Shown here: one piece after another, positions 12,544 through 38,591 of the stretch | Layout of the letters: each line of letters opens with the position of its first letter | How positions within the stretch are numbered: the first letter of the stretch is position 1 | Source: Argopecten irradians | Lineage: Eukaryota > Mollusca > Bivalvia > Pectinida > Pectinidae | Assembly: GCF_041381155.1 (NCBI RefSeq) | Contig: NC_091136.1 | Location: 48,536,284 to 48,600,283, forward strand | Direction: 5' to 3' | DNA: 64,000 nt | The notes under the pieces: generated by a model | What the model saw: the letters and a program-made list of their open reading frames with translations, nothing else | Told to the model about the DNA's origin: nothing | Database searches by the model: none | Made by a program: the position numbers and the translations under genes

Positions 12544-12568
12544 TGACCTTGAATGAATGTCAAGGTCA
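12544..12568. promoter_or_regulatory. Inverted pair of nuclear-receptor extended half-sites (inside a repeat)
   Basis: TGACCTTGA (12544-12552) and TCAAGGTCA (12560-12568) are perfect inverted copies separated by 7 bp. TCAAGGTCA is the known extended half-site for NR5A and ERR-type nuclear receptors. Tandem versions (TGACCTTGACCTTGAA) occur at 12397-12412 and 13004-13019. Binding is an inference; the site belongs to a repeat and no gene is nearby. Confidence 0.3.
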
Positions 12569-13192
12569 ATAAAAAGGAATAAGTTCTGTAGACATTCGTC
12601 CATGCTATATCTATACAAAAATTCAAGCATGTATGTTAAGTATTAAAGGCGCTGAAACCTTTAAAATTTTTGGCGGGAAAAACACCAAAATAGCCTTTTT
12701 TAAAAGGCCTATATCTCCGCCATTTTGGATCTCATGACCTTAAAACTTGTCATTATATATTTCTGAGGGCATGACCTTTCATATTCAACTTTCAAATTTT
12801 TTCTGTGGTAAATTTCGTTTTTGACCTTTGTTTGACCCCGTAGCGAACTCTTGACCTTGACATAATCTCTGATAACATGGCATGGGAAAAGCACGCGCAA
12901 TGTCACGATCTGTCTGAATAACAAAACGTGAACGATGTACAGCGTACGGTAATGAAGTTATGAGCGTTTAAACTTCGTTCCAAAAAATTGTTTTTTACGT
13001 CTGTGACCTTGACCTTGAACATTTTTGTAAAAAATCGAACGTACATTTCCAGATCTTATGTACATTCATAACATGTCCAAAGTTGAGCGTCGTACCTTAT
13101 TCCGTTCCTGAGATATCCTGCTAACAAGATTTGTGGAAATAAGAAAAAAAAAGAAAAATAAGAATAAGAAGAAAAAACAGAACAATAACAAT

Positions 13193-13221
13193 AGGGATTT
13201 CCATCCTCAATGGAAATCCCT
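13193..13221. repeat. 12 bp perfect hairpin at the end of the composite repeat
   Basis: AGGGATTTCCAT (13193-13204) and ATGGAAATCCCT (13210-13221) pair perfectly around a 5 bp loop. It follows an A-rich tract, as a terminal structure of the repeat. Confidence 0.75.
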
Positions 13222-13310
13222 AATTAAAACACATCGACTATATTAAAGTCACGTCGACGTTGTAATTATAGTCTATTCCATTCCCGGGACTGATTAGCCT
13301 GAGGGGACCG

Positions 13311-13500
13311 CGCGCGGTGGCCGAGTGGTTAAGATGTACCGACATATTACCACATGCCCTCCACCTCTGGGTCGCGAGTTCGAATCCCATGTGGGGCCAT
13401 TGCCAGGTACTGACCGCTGTTCGGTGGTTTTTTCTCTGGGTACTTCGGCTTTCCTCCACCAACAAACCTGGCACGTCCTGGCATCAATCAATCAAATAGC
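13311..13500 (+). mobile_element. tRNA-derived SINE with conserved-type central domain
   Basis: The head resembles a class II tRNA: GCGCGGTGGCCGAGTGGTTAAG carries the A box (13318-13328) and GAGTTCGAATCCC (13376-13388) the B box. It is followed by a body with GGTGGTTTTTTCTCTGGG and ACTTCGGCTTTCCTCCACC (13424-13460), resembling central domains shared by several animal SINE families, and a TCAATCAATCAA tail (13484-13495). The four overlapping ORFs here are artefacts. It is not a tRNA gene, because the anticodon arm is not intact and the body continues past the acceptor. Confidence 0.75.
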
Positions 13501-13739
13501 CTGTTACAGATCCGTCAACTTAAATATACTGTCAAGAATCAACTCAAAATTATTTTAAGCCCACAAAGAATAAAAAAAATCAATTACATATACAACTTTG
13601 GAAAAACTTTGTTTATGGAAAATGAGGTTTGAACAGAAGTATGCGGGAATCCATTTTGAACATGAAATTGTTGTTGAAGTAAGCATATGACCATCTTTGA
13701 AGGCCCGGTCATTCTTGCGCTATTAGCGTACCTTAGCGT

Positions 13740-14465
13740 ATTTAAACAAGAGGCCCATAGGGCCTGTATCGCTCATTGTACCTGGTTTGTAATGCTAAGT
13801 TATATTCTGAATACAGGTTCATTGGGGTTTTTTCTGAAGGATCTAAATATATAGTTCTTATAATCCCTATTGGGCCCCTCTCATTCTGCTCAAAGAAGTC
13901 AGAGCCAAAATTTATATTAATTCTGGTCCCCTTTCTCAGAGGATGTTTCCGACCAAATTTGGTTACAATCCATGCAGAACTTTATGACTACATAGTAGCG
14001 ATTTAAAGAATTTACCTTTAATTCCCCTATTTGGCCCCGCCCTTCCTGTCCCTGGGGTTCAGGCCCACACAAAAGTCTGTTCCCTTATCCCACAGGATGT
14101 TTCTAGTCATTAGGATACAATCCATGTATAACTCTATGACTAGTAGCGATTTACTGACTTTACCTCTATTTCCCTATTGGGCCCCACCCCTCCTGCTCCC
14201 AGGGGGTCAGAGCCAAAATTTATACAAAGTCTGTTCCCCTACCCCTAAGAATGTTTCTGACCATGTATAGTTACATTTCATGCAGAAATCTATGAATAGT
14301 AGCGATTTAAATGAATTACCTCTATTTCCCTTATTGGGCTCTGCCCTCCTGCCCCTGTGAGCTCAGAGCTAAAATGAATACATACTATTTTCCCTTCCCT
14401 CAAGGATGTTTCTGGCCAAATTTAGTTACATTCAATGCAGAACTCTATTGTTTTAGTCTAGAGTT
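13740..14465 (+). repeat. Degenerate tandem repeat of about 150 bp
   Basis: It starts with the palindromic word AGGCCCATAGGGCCT (13751-13765) followed by GTATCGCTCAT. About four diverged units follow, marked by TAGTAGCGATTTA (13994, 14142, 14298), by CCCTATTTGGCCCC-like words (14025, 14174) and by GGATGTTTC. The period is about 148-155 bp. This style of repeat is one I associate with bivalve genomes. Plus-strand ORFs at 13776-14006 and 14031-14270 only reflect the repeat. Confidence 0.65.
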
Positions 14466-15643
14466 ATTATCAATTAATTAGTGAAAAATTAAGAAATCCA
14501 ACAAAATTTTCAGTTTTATTTTCAACTCTCACCATATGAAATACGCAACTCCTTTCCTCTGACACAATCACTGTGTGCATGCACAGGAATTCACTCATCT
14601 TTATTATTATATATTAACAAAAAATATTATGATCACTACATAAATGAAGGTGTGATTATAAGTATGTCATAAAAGGGATGAATTTCTATACACCCGGTTG
14701 TCACAACACCATCACATACAAATGTGAAATTATGACCACCAACTAAAGTTTAACTGGAATGAAGTGCTATTATTCTAATAGGGCAAAAAATGCACCCTAT
14801 TTAGGGTAGTGGATAACAAAATTACACATCACCTAGTGTACGTCATTAGCTTACAAAGCACAAAATTTGTACTACAGAGTTAATTACTAAAAGCATAAGT
14901 TCTTGCACAAGTTCAACTAAAAAGTAATTGAATGGGTATTTCTAACAAAATAGTATCCAATATAATAGAACATTTTGTACTGAACATTCACAACCAACTA
15001 AAGGTGGTGATAATTTCTTTCGACACAGAGACAACATACAACTCTCATCATTACTGACTCACACAAAATACACACTCACCACACCACTATCGTCTTTACT
15101 AACTAATATTCCATATAAAACCTCACACAAACTATAACCGTTTACACAATTAACATAGTTTACAGGCATCAAAACTTAGAGATTTGTTTTAAGTCAATAA
15201 AGTTATACTTCAGTTGGATCCCATTGACCCATCTTGTAGATGTACACCTCAGCCTAGGTGGGTTTTCATCAGGAACTATTTCATTATCAAGGAAAGCATT
15301 ATTGTAGCAAATAAATCTTTGTTTTCCATGTTGGTATGGTCCAAGATTATGGGCCAACACATTGAATGATTTCGCTACTCATTAATTGTAGTCTTTGGAC
15401 ATTTTGTGTTCACAGTTCCATATCCAATGGACTAATATCAATTACTTGGGAACGGTCAGATGTTTGGTTTGAAGAATATAACTAGAATATAATAAGTTTT
15501 AAAGATTCCTCTCAGTCCTTGGTAGATAGTACATTACAGAATAGCCTGATATTGGGTATGTCTAACAGTTGACATCCTTGTAACAGTAGGTATAACCACA
15601 AGATGCATACCAACTTCTACCCATGAGAAGTATTTTACACAGT
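14466..15643 (-). other. Probable SRP14 3' flank or 3' UTR
   Basis: AT-rich sequence downstream of the SRP14 stop on the minus strand. The nearest AATAAA hexamers that I found on the minus strand are far away (around 14598-14603 and 14513-14518), so either the 3' UTR is about 1 kb or a variant polyadenylation signal is used. A 63-codon minus-strand ORF at 15169-15360 has no recognisable domain. Confidence 0.35.
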
Positions 15644-18600
15644 TTACTGAGTAGCCTTTGCTTTACTCTTGGCTGCAGATTTTTTATCTTTTTTCTTCAG
15701 TCCATCCATATTACCTTTTAGTACATTGGTATAAGCCTGAAACAAAGGAGACATGCAGTAATATTAAAGATGATTTTGTAAAACCATAAAATAGGAAAGT
15801 ATGATTTAATTTAATATTGAAATCAGTTATATTAAATGCCTGTGTCTTAAAGCATTCATACTATATTAAAGATAGTTTATTGATATTGTCAATTATAAAC
15901 TTACCATATGGAATTTATTTACGTCTTTTGGGTTTACCTGCAAAAAAATCATAAAGCTTTATCACCATATTCAATTTGATGAAAAATCTTACAATTAAGT
16001 AAACCTGATGACTGTTCTTCAAATATAATATCAAGATTCAATAGACACAGAAGAGTGAACTCCCTTTACCTCATACATGAAGTTTGTTACAATACAAGAA
16101 ATATCATTGAACATTAAATCTACAGGACATAAATCCATGTACATTTTGAATAACTACCTAAATAATAGTTTATGATATTAAAGAACAATATCAGATGAAA
16201 ACAAAAAGCAAATATTAAACAATGCTTCCCTGTCACTTACAACTGTAGTTATTTTCTTGTTTCCTAAATTTGCTCTGATCAAACATTTATATTCACTTGG
16301 TTCTGGAAGTTTTCCTTTCCTTGGCTCCGGCTTGGTTCTGCCATCATCTGTAAACAAATTAAAAAAACTAGAAATTCAAATAAGTCAAATTTCTTGGCTC
16401 TGGCTTGGTTCTACCATCATCTTTAAATAAATAACAAAATAAATTCAATATAGTCAAAAATTAATATTTCTGACAAAAATTAGAAAGGTTGAAATAGCTT
16501 AATTTCCGGCATACAAATAATTGATCCAAAAGCGATTTGGAATTATATAAAATCTAAATCTACGTCGAGATTGGAGACCTATATGCAAAACCAGCGGACA
16601 AAACTTCAACTAAAGTTACATCAAATAAGGGAAAAGCAGAAGTGTTATGTCGGTTTTTTAGCAGTGTATTCATACAGGAATCGGACACGACCCCTCATCT
16701 GTACATAAGAAGTTGCCGAAGAGATGTCACAAATGAATATAGAACAAGAAGCTGTATCAAAGATCCTAAAAAATCTCAAACCGAACAAATCCCCCGGAAT
16801 AGACGAACTCCACCCGATGTTCCTAAAAAACACCTCTGATACAACATCATATCCAATAACGAAGTTATTCAACCAATCAATTTCAACAGGAACTCTCCCG
16901 GATGATTGGAAAAGGGCTCGAGTGTGTGCCATTTTCAAAAAAGGAGATAAGTGTGAACCGGGAAACTATAGGCCTGTAAGTCTCACATCAGTTGTTTGTA
17001 AAACACTAGAAACTCTAATAAGGGATCATATAGTAACATTTATGAGGAAAAACAAGTACTTCACCAACAAACTAATACAGTTTCTTATCAGGTAGATCAA
17101 CAACATTACAACTTTTAGAAGTTTTGGATAAATGGACAACTGCTTTAGATAAAGGTGACGTAGTTGATTGTATATACATGGATTATCAGAAAGCTTTTGA
17201 TACAGTTCCGCACAACCGTTTACTGAATAAATTAAACTCATATAATTTCAACCAGCAGATGAAAACTTGGATTTCATCTTTTTTGAAAGGAAGATATCAA
17301 ATGGTAACAGTGAATGGCAAAAATTCCGAATGGACAAGCGTAACATCAGGAATTCCACAAGGATCAGTTCTTGGACCCTTATTATTTGTGATATTTGTTA
17401 ATGATCTTCCAGACATAGTGCAGTCAGACGTATACTTATATGCGGGTGATACTAAAATATTCAAGGCTATCCATGGCAAAAATGATGCTTTAGATCTGCA
17501 AAGTAATTTAGATACAATGTCGAAATGGAGTGAAACGTGGCTTCTAAATATGCACCCAGATAAATGTAAACACATGAGGATACACAAACAGAGAACAAGA
17601 AACCAATGTGAGGAAATTATACAATACCAGCTCAATGGAAAAACACTGCAACATATAGACCAAGAAAAAGATATAGAAGTAGTTGCAGATTCCACGTTAA
17701 GCTTCGACAGCCATGCATATATCAGAGAAAGTAAAAAAAGCCAATTCCATGTTTGGACTTTTGAGAAGAACTTTTCAGTTTTTAGACATCAAATCATTTA
17801 TTCAGCTATATAAATGCTTAGTTCAGTCTCATTTGGACTATGCTTGCCCCGTATTGGCGCCTTACCTACAGAAGCATATAGAAATGATAGAAAATGTCCA
17901 AAGAAGAGCGACAAAATGTCTACCAGGAATGTCACATCTAGCATACAGTCAGAGTCTGGAAAACTGAAATTACCAACATTGGCATATAGAAGAATACGAG
18001 GAGACATGATAGAACTCTTGAAAATTTTAGACGGAGTATATGACTCAGAATGTTGTAACATTATATCTTTATGGAAAGTTGCAACGGACCCAAGAGCAGC
18101 AGGAGGCATAGGAGGAAGCTATTCCATACAAGATCTAACTATGAGATTAGGAGAAACTTTTTTTCACTAAGAGCTACTAAGATATGGAACGATCTACCAG
18201 AGAAAGTAGTGATGGCGCCAAATATAAACTCCTTCAAAAATGCGTTAGATAAACATTGGAAAGAACAAGAACTCTTATACAACTACAAATCCTTTATACA
18301 TCATTAATTATTATTATTACCGAATAAAAATGTATTAACTGTATATAACTCTACTCTATATTTTGTCTGAGTCTGGTATAGAGGACTTTACATATAAGTC
18401 CTGAACTAGAAAATCAGAAATAAACTTATCTTATCTTATTGTCTTTGGTTACCAGTATAAGTTATAAAGTTTAAACATAATAATTGTTAATTTATGAATA
18501 TAATTTATTTTTAGTTGGTGAAAGATAAAAATATGGACTATTGATGAAATGTTTGTTCTTACATGTATATTAATTGATTAAATTGTATATTAAGAATATT

Positions 18601-19750
18601 TCGGCATCTGAGTGATAGACCCCTATGGGTATGACTTGAGTCTTTGGTTTGAAACACATGTCTGTTTTATTTAACATATTTTTGACTCTTCATATTTCTG
18701 AGATGGTTATAACAGAAAAATATATACATAGAGATTGGAAACTCCTTTTTTGTCTTTGTTGACAGGCAGCGGGACCTCCAGTTTATAGGCATTTTCCCTT
18801 GGCTAACTACTTTTAAGTGTATTCTTTTAAACATAATATTTTTGCATAAATACAAAGTTTAAACATTATATCATGGTTTGATGTGATCAGTTTTCCCAAT
18901 TTAAGTTATTTAATATGATTTTTGAAAGCATGAAAATCAGCAATTTTACCAGGTTTTTCGAAAATCAGCCTTTCAAAACCGGAAGTGCATTTAGTTTTAT
19001 TAATACACAAGTTAAACAAGAGGAACCTTTTTCTATCCAAAATCGTATTCAAACCATCTGAAAATTACTTAACTTTTATAACATATCAAAGTTATTCTGC
19101 TGTATTTAACTATTTAAGAGTTTATCTAAAAACCCCTAAGCACATACAGAGGTACATCTGCCTATCGTAAAAATGGCGGAGTTGCCAATCTCTATGTATA
19201 TATGTTTCTGGTTATAATTATTGGACTTATGCACCTGCTAAAAGTCAATGGTCAACTGGATTTCTCAACTGCTCTGCTTTTAAAAACATTATCACTGAAA
19301 CTTTATGTTTGTGGCTTTACATTTTAAAGGAATTTAAGTCGTTTTGTATATACTCAACTTAACGTAAATACAAAACAATATACTATAACTTCATTACTTG
19401 ATTTTCTGAAGAATATATACTGTAGTTGTTTTCACGTGTACTAAATTTTGGTAATATAATCGTCTTACAAACACTGACTCGAAAGATTAAAATATCATAT
19501 TGTGCATTGGCATATGGTCTAAAACGTTGGCGTAATCAAATAGATCTTACATCTTTTCATCGTCAGCATAACGGAACCAGATGATCGGCCTTTCTGGAAT
19601 AACCGGGTGAGTTCGCTAAGAAACTGTAAAGAAATATAGAATATATCAATGTGAAATAAAACATTGTTCGTACAATATCAAAGGCACATCACTCAATAAG
19701 TCCACTTCGATGTTTGAAATACCTACCGCATCATTTTCGAGGAGCACCAT
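15644..19750 (-). CDS. SRP14: Signal recognition particle 14 kDa protein, 5 exons
   Basis: SRP14 pairs with SRP9 and binds the Alu domain of SRP RNA, where it serves elongation arrest in the cytosol. Exons on the minus strand are 19750-19727, 19623-19551, 16347-16241, 15937-15905 and 15736-15644; all introns are GT-AG and phases match. The product is 109 aa. Recognised segments are MVLLE at the N-terminus, FLSELTRLFQKGR, SGSV, YDGRTKP, KCLIRA, KKITTVV, VNKF and MDGLKKKDKK, followed by a lysine-rich basic tail ending ATQ. The start is fixed by the conserved MVLLE. The Ala-rich tail of primate SRP14 is absent, as expected outside primates. Intron 2 is 3.2 kb and holds a LINE in opposite orientation. 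The gene is divergent from POLR2G with 520 bp between the start codons. Confidence 0.95.
16321..16428 (-). repeat. Small tandem duplication of the start of SRP14 exon 3
   Basis: The acceptor and first 27 bases of exon 3 (16321-16355 in all) are repeated 73 bp further upstream in the gene at 16394-16428. In the second copy the acceptor has become TTTAAAG in place of TTTACAG, and several bases in the exon-like part differ at synonymous-like places. It therefore looks like a decayed partial exon duplication lying in intron 2, unlikely to be spliced. Confidence 0.7.
16520..18307 (+). pseudogene. Inactive LINE reverse transcriptase
   Basis: Decayed coding sequence in several frames. The first part (16520 to about 17090) has NKSPGIDELHP, GTLPDDWK and NYRPVSLTSV, which are RT motifs 1-2. 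A frameshift near 17085 is followed by FLSGRSTTLQLL, the DYQKAFDTVPH motif (17178-17210) and IPQGSVLGPLLF (17351-17386). The catalytic YADD box reads YAGD (17439-17450), so a catalytic aspartate is replaced by glycine. A frameshift near 17710 leads to the SHLDYACPV and RATKCLPG segments, another near 17960 to KLPTLAYRRIRGDMIELLKI, and another near 18165 to LRATKIWNDLPEKVV. At least four frameshifts and the active-site change make it dead. Confidence 0.9.
16520..18440 (+). mobile_element. 5'-truncated CR1/L2-like non-LTR retrotransposon in SRP14 intron 2
   Basis: The element starts inside the linker before the reverse transcriptase; the endonuclease domain is missing. The body holds a reverse transcriptase and a C-terminal region ending at 18307. 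A short 3' UTR follows and ends in TTATCTTATCTTATT (18426-18440), the kind of short tandem 3' end typical of CR1/L2-group LINEs that lack poly(A). The insert lies antisense to SRP14 and is contained within intron 2. Assignment to the CR1/L2 group is by sequence style, since no alignment could be run. Confidence 0.85.
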
Positions 19751-20270
19751 GTTGCAAGTCCACGTAAAATTAACCGGAAGTGTCAACTACCCCGAATGTC
19801 CTCCAAGCCACAACCGTTTCGTTACCGGAAATAAATTATGTACATGAAAAAAAGGGCAACAAGGTATTTTCGGACAAAATCAGCGTATAGAAATCGGTTA
19901 AAATAAATGTTCATTACGAAAAAAACACAAGTAAATATTACATACATGGTTTATCTTTTACATACATATACACATGATCTTTAATAGCTTTACCAAATGT
20001 TTAATATCTGGACTATAAGATATCATTTGTATTTTTGAATTAAATTTTATATTCATGAATGGTAAAACATTCTATTTCTTTATATTTTCAGTATTTAAAC
20101 TACAACGAATGTAGAATTTTCGAAACATTTATGTACTTTTACACGTTACTTCCCATATGATTAGGGTACACATCGACTTTGCTGTTGCGTACGATTTTAT
20201 TACTTGTTGGTAGCGGGGAATAACTCTCTACTTCCGGTTGAGTTTTGGAACCAAGGATTTTGCCGACACG
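19751..20270. promoter_or_regulatory. Probable bidirectional promoter of SRP14 and POLR2G
   Basis: 520 bp separate the two start codons. Each gene has ACTTCCGGTT in its own sense orientation just upstream of the ATG: 19781-19772 (minus) for SRP14 and 20230-20239 (plus) for POLR2G. A further CCGGAA lies at 19825-19830. These match the ETS-family core, common in TATA-less housekeeping promoters. No clear TATA box is visible at the expected places. Shared promoter activity is inferred from spacing and motifs. Transcription starts are not known from the sequence. Confidence 0.6.
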
Positions 20271-35906
<15,636 letters not shown>

Positions 35907-36360
35907 TCTGGACAGCTGTCTCCAGCTCTCGTCATCATTTTCATCACTGGGCACTGTCACTAGATTCATTATCTACACAAGAGTGAGTGAGAGAGATCGA
36001 GGACCAAATTTGTCATTTATCACATCTATACGAGGGAGGAATCTGAAAGTGACGCGCATCACATCTACATCAAAAATTGGATTTCGGGTTGACACGTGTC
36101 ATTCAGTTCACTGATATCACGGATTTGATATCAGTTATCATTCACCATACCCATCTAAGATGGACATATGTCATTTCTTACATCATACATGTGTGTGCGA
36201 TTGGCACGTGATACTTATTACATTTTCACTATATAATGATCATAGGTTGGCACGTGACACTCGGCAACATCTACAATGTAGACGGATCTATGACACGAGA
36301 GACAATCGATCACCACATTTTCTTCGAAGATGGATTTAAAATTGACATATTTCTTTATCA
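35907..36360 (+). other. Probable POLR2G 3' UTR with degenerate short tandem repeat
   Basis: Downstream of the last stop lies a row of diverged units of about 40-47 bp, marked by GACACGTGTC (36091), GACATATGTC (36163), GGCACGTGAT (36203), GGCACGTGAC (36249) and GACATATTTC (36344). Three contain an intact CACGTG E-box word. Candidate polyadenylation hexamers are ATTAAA at 36371 and 36552 and AATAAA at about 36833. Which one is used cannot be decided from the sequence. Confidence 0.4.
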
Positions 36361-38591
36361 TCTTTATGCCATTAAACTTTTGCTGAGATAACACATTACT
36401 ACCACTTAACCTGCATTTGAAAAAAAGTGGCAATTTTCATATTTGTTACATCTCACTGGGTATTGGAGGGTGGGGGATGGGGGTGGGTAGTCGTCATGAA
36501 TTTACTGATTATTGTGTGTCATCTATTTGGATCAACAGTTACCACATTTATATTAAAGAAGAATTACAGTTGACATGTGCAAATTTCAGTATCGATCGCA
36601 CATAAAAACATTCAGAGACCGGACGCGTATATTCGGACATATTTTTACTAAATATTCAAGTATTTTGATAAAATATTCAATGTGTTATCATAGTATTTCT
36701 TTTTAACCAGATTTTCTTATAATTGCAAAAGTGTGTTGAAAACTCTCTTTGAGTATATTTGCAATAGTTCTTCTTAATTATGATTTTGTGACAAAACCAA
36801 TTTATTCTTTCATTATAATTGCACTGGCAAAATAAAAAATAAAATGTGTCATAACCTATATCTTAAAATAATCTACGGAATCTGCAAATATTTTTCGGCG
36901 TTCATGCGAAGTTAAGGAAAATTCGTTGGAAAATGAACCCGCGAAAAATCTGTCAAACTGCATGAAATATATAGTAAACTATGACGTGTCCGAAAGCTTA
37001 TAACCAGTCTTTTGTATAACATCACGGATATCTACTGTTATCTAATAAACTGTCAGAATGGCTTTGTCAAAAAACTTGAAAAACGACAAGAGTGAGATAT
37101 TGACGAAAAATGTTGTATAGGCAATTAAAACTTAAAATTTAATTGTCGCTAGTGGAGTGCTGGTGTCCATTGTTTAAAGTGTGAGCGTAAGTTTATACTT
37201 TTATTATGTTGAATGTATGTTTATTATATGTATTGTAAATGTAAATTTATTCTTTACGAATAAACAATTCGTAGTTATTACTTGGTGTTTTGTTTTAAAG
37301 TGTATACGACGAGAGATGCCAGGTATGTATGTTTTCGTGATTATGACTTCTTAAGATCAACATTGAATATTTGTCGGATATTCTCGTTAAGCAAATTAAC
37401 AGCCATCATGATTGAAACGTCATGGCAATTCTCACGATTTCATAAAAAATAAATATTTATGTTATCCATTTTCAAATATCACGTTTAAGGAACACGAATA
37501 ACAACGAGAGAAAATATATAGAAACCGAAATTGATCAAGTGAGGACAAAGAGGGATATGTACGGAGAAACATAAACATATAGTGCTGGTCTTCTAGTAAC
37601 CGTTTTCTGGGTCATAACGACACATACCTTAAAATCTAGGTCAACCCCAGGTTGGATCACTCAATTGCGTGATGGAAGGTAGCATAAAATATTTATTTGA
37701 ACGGGAAGGAACAGAAAAGCAAAAGTACTGCAGCCTTTATTTTGTATTCAAGGCTTAGTACTAAGATTGTTTCTCCATTATGCTATACATTGGAAATACC
37801 GCGGAGACTAGGAAGAATGGGCCGAAGATGCTTTTTGTATGGTAGCTTGGACGAATTACTACCGACATTGTAAATTATCGATAACCTTTGAATGTGTAAG
37901 TTGTGTGTATTATTTAACGTGCTGCTTTTGGTTCACTATGTTTTAATGCAAATTGGACGGATAAAGATTAATGTACATCTATGTATCGGATACCATATGT
38001 CGTCATCGGCAGATTCGTGATATGTTTAGAAACCTGTCGGTTATTTGTGGCTCCTGATTGGTTTGTTATTACGATGATTTGTGTTTTTAGTAACGCCATA
38101 CCCAAAGGATATGATTGCTTGGTTATCCAACAAATAATTATGGTTTTTATTTTTTTTCAAAAATTGATTTGAAACCGGAAGATTAATTCCGAGATTGACA
38201 CTAGTTTTTTGTTAACAGATATTTTGGCTTAATATTGCGGGGATTTTTAAACAGATTTTTAATGGGTTTTTTTCTGTAAACAGTTTGAGTATTGTGAAAT
38301 AATTTTAAGGACACTATTTGGAAATCAAGCTTGATTTGTAAAGGCTTTTAACTCATTCCACGAAAACAGTTTTTGTTCCAAAACCATTATGCGATCGTTT
38401 TATAATTTACAGTTCCCCCTGAGGTACATTTTTACATGTCCTGTACTAGGAATGATTACGTTATTATTGGTCGCCTTCTATATCTTTTTTTTCCGTTTCT
38501 GACCATGCAGAGATCGAACCTGCATTGAAAAATCGTGAGAATTTTTTATATCTTCTGAATGCTGGCATCATGGGCTATATTCAATCTTGTG
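36361..38591. other. Non-coding gap
   Basis: AT-rich region between the POLR2G 3' flank and the foldback element. ORFs of 62-63 codons (36417-36605, 37981-38172) have no domains. I see no gene. Confidence 0.5.

Larger units (their letters stand above)
11300..13225 (+). repeat. Composite dispersed repeat, copy 2
   Basis: It contains the blocks shared with copy 1 (AAAATCAACACCCTACATTA at 11827; GACAAAAGTTCATACAAC at 11975; AAAGGCGCTGAAACGG at 12029). It then has two diverged versions of a block that begins with CTCCGCCATTTTGGAT (12097 and 12716), contains GTGACCTTGACCTTGAAC (12396 and 13003) and mentions GACATAATTTCTGATAACA-like words. It ends in an A-rich tract (13140-13190) and a 12 bp perfect hairpin (13193-13204 with 13210-13221). 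Internal duplication of about 600 bp is therefore visible. All ORFs over it are short and without domains. Confidence 0.65.

Noticed and set aside
13311..13395. Class II tRNA gene
   Set aside because: A and B boxes are good, but the anticodon arm and acceptor are not intact and the sequence continues into a SINE body with a short repeated tail.
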